The notes beneath the pieces were generated by a model. It saw only the letters and a program-made list of their open reading frames with translations. It was not told where the DNA came from and did no database searches. 6,053 nt of DNA from CAYHDN01 sp964355425. Lineage in GTDB: Bacteria; Patescibacteriota; UBA1384; XYA2-FULL-43-10; CAINNR01. Numbering within the stretch: position 1 is the stretch's first letter; every line of letters begins with the position of its first letter. Position numbers and translations under genes: made by a program. Below, one piece after another: positions 5,408-6,053 of this stretch. The DNA lies in the NCBI GenBank assembly GCA_964355425.1, contig CAYHDN010000044.1, positions 1 through 6,053 of the forward strand. The letters run 5' to 3'.

Positions 5408-5971
5408 ATGCGGAAAGTCAAACTAAAAATATTAAAGGGTTTTGGCTTAATTGAGACGCTTGTTGCTTGCTCGATTTTAATAATCATTATCAGCGCGGTC
5501 GTGGCTCTCGGCGTCGCTATTGTTAACAGTGTAATGCTTTCCAGACACCGAGTAACCGCTTACTATTTAGCCCAAGAGATGGTTGAGACCTCAAGACAGA
5601 TTCGCGACAGCAATTTGATCGACGGCAATGATGCGACTAACTGGAAAACCCTAAATTATGAATGGGGAATTATCAATCCTTATCGTGATGTCGTAATGAA
5701 TTACACGACAATTTATCAAGAAACTCCAGTTGGCAACAGACTATTTTTGGGCCCGTCTGGTTATGGCCAGGATATCACTATCGATGGAGTCATTTACCGG
5801 CGGAAGATTGTTTTTGCCCCATCTGGTGTCAATGTTCCGGAGCTAGATACCGCAGAGAAACTCAATGATAATGCCATGCGAGCAATCATAACCGTTAGCT
5901 GGAAATTCAAAGGCGTCGATCAACAAGTCGAAATACGTGAACTTTTAACCAATTGGAAACAGCAATTATGA
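5408..5971 (+). CDS. Minor pseudopilin (PilV/GspI-like)
   Basis: This 187-residue protein has leader MRKVKLKILKG cut after Gly11, then FGLIETLVACSILIIIISAVV with Glu16 at +5. The ETLVA form of the signal and the following AYYLAQEMVETSRQIRDSN (51-69) are characteristic of PilV/GspI-type minor pilins, where a LAQ.M.E..R..RD.N segment continues the first helix. The C-terminus ITVSWKFKGVDQQVEIRELLTNW resembles the V.W......V.L...LTNW end common in such proteins. One base separates it from the preceding pseudopilin, and its TGA overlaps the next ATG (ATGA, 5968-5971), so translation is probably coupled. The TGA stop here argues that the organism uses the standard code. Confidence 0.88.
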   Translation: MRKVKLKILKGFGLIETLVACSILIIIISAVVALGVAIVNSVMLSRHRVTAYYLAQEMVETSRQIRDSNLIDGNDATNWKTLNYEWGIINPYRDVVMNYTTIYQETPVGNRLFLGPSGYGQDITIDGVIYRRKIVFAPSGVNVPELDTAEKLNDNAMRAIITVSWKFKGVDQQVEIRELLTNWKQQL

Positions 5972-6053
5972 CACCTAGAAACAAAACTAGAAAGCTCGTC
6001 TGCCGCCTGCTTTTATTAATGCGCAGGCGAGTCAGGGCTTTTTCTTTAATTGA
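5968..6053 (+). CDS. Third minor pseudopilin, 5' fragment (PilW/GspJ-like position)
   Basis: Only the first 28 codons are in the window. The ATG at 5968 overlaps the preceding stop. The leader is very basic (RRRVRA at 19-24), followed by FSLI and the first two bases (GA) of a codon compatible with the +5 Glu, so predicted cleavage is after Ala24. An in-frame ATG at 6019 would give the shorter leader MRRRVRA, which is just as plausible for a prepilin. No Shine-Dalgarno precedes 6019, whereas 5968 benefits from start/stop overlap and a weak GGAAA. Its place after a GspH-like and a GspI-like gene suggests a GspJ/PilW-like subunit, but its body is not visible. Confidence 0.75.
   Translation, partial: MTPRNKTRKLVCRLLLLMRRRVRAFSLI
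6000..6047 (+). promoter_or_regulatory. Terminator-like hairpin in the leader region of the last pseudopilin
   Basis: CGCCTGC (6004-6010) and GCAGGCG (6023-6029) form a perfect seven-base-pair stem. CTG (6000-6002) and CAG (6033-6035) can extend it across a small internal loop. The loop (6011-6022) contains the in-frame ATG at 6019. A T-rich stretch, TTTTTCTTT (6039-6047), follows three bases after the outer stem. The layout resembles an intrinsic terminator or attenuator, but it sits inside coding sequence, and the T-run encodes part of the Phe-Ser-Leu signal. Function is unproven. Confidence 0.3.

Noticed and set aside
5969..5971. TGA read as glycine (genetic code of some candidate phyla)
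   Set aside because: The TGA ends a PilV-like protein right after its usual LTNW-type C-terminus and overlaps the ATG of the next prepilin in ATGA form. A single TGA cannot fully prove code usage, but the simple reading is stop.
1..5971. A type II secretion system rather than a type IV pilus
   Set aside because: A retraction ATPase of PilT type with the AIRTLIRD motif is present, no other secretion-specific gene is visible, and the order is that of T4P clusters.
1..6053. CRISPR arrays, tRNA or rRNA genes, insertion sequences, phage genes
   Set aside because: No regular repeat-spacer pattern, structured RNA gene, transposase or terminal repeats were seen. Coding sequence covers nearly all of the window.

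Overview
The window is one continuous, forward-strand block of type IV pilus (T4P) genes with no unrelated gene and no mobile element. In order it holds the 3' end of pilB (assembly ATPase), pilT (retraction ATPase), pilC (inner-membrane platform), a probable major pilin, a second pilin-like gene that looks like a partly decayed duplicate of the first, pilD (prepilin peptidase), and three minor pseudopilins, the last cut off by the window end. The longest non-coding gap is 67 bases (538-604), so nearly everything is coding.

Organism: the order pilB-pilT-pilC-pilin-pilD-minor pilins, the KKAFTLIELLIVIAIIAIL-type pilin N-termini, the moderate A+T richness (judged by eye) and the absence in this window of a secretin or pilP gene fit a bacterium of the Candidate Phyla Radiation / Patescibacteria, or less likely another monoderm. 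This is inference from gene order and sequence style; no rRNA or other marker is present. TGA acts as a stop in an ATGA start/stop overlap at 5968-5971, which favours the standard bacterial code over the TGA=Gly code of some candidate phyla.

How the genes work together: PilB and PilT are opposing cytoplasmic hexameric motors acting on PilC, which adds or removes pilin subunits at the pilus base. PilD cuts the leader from each prepilin. The abundant pilin forms the fibre and the minor pseudopilins probably prime or cap it. PilT argues for a retractile pilus rather than a type II secretion pseudopilus.

Expression signals are the most informative non-coding content. A near-consensus promoter plus strong Shine-Dalgarno (SD) precedes the major pilin (TTCACA-17-TATAAT, AGGAGG). 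A similar promoter plus SD precedes pilT (TTGACT-18-TATCAT with extended -10, GGAGGG). A perfect extended -10 (TGATATAAT) ends six bases before the ATG of the first pseudopilin after pilD, which has no SD: the geometry of a leaderless mRNA. The other starts have little or no SD.

I do not see a previously undescribed system. The points that merit a second look are the tandem pilin pair (89 of 110 ungapped bases identical at a 510-base offset), the leaderless start, Ala instead of Gly before the cleavage site in three of five prepilins, and a terminator-like hairpin in the leader region of the last gene.
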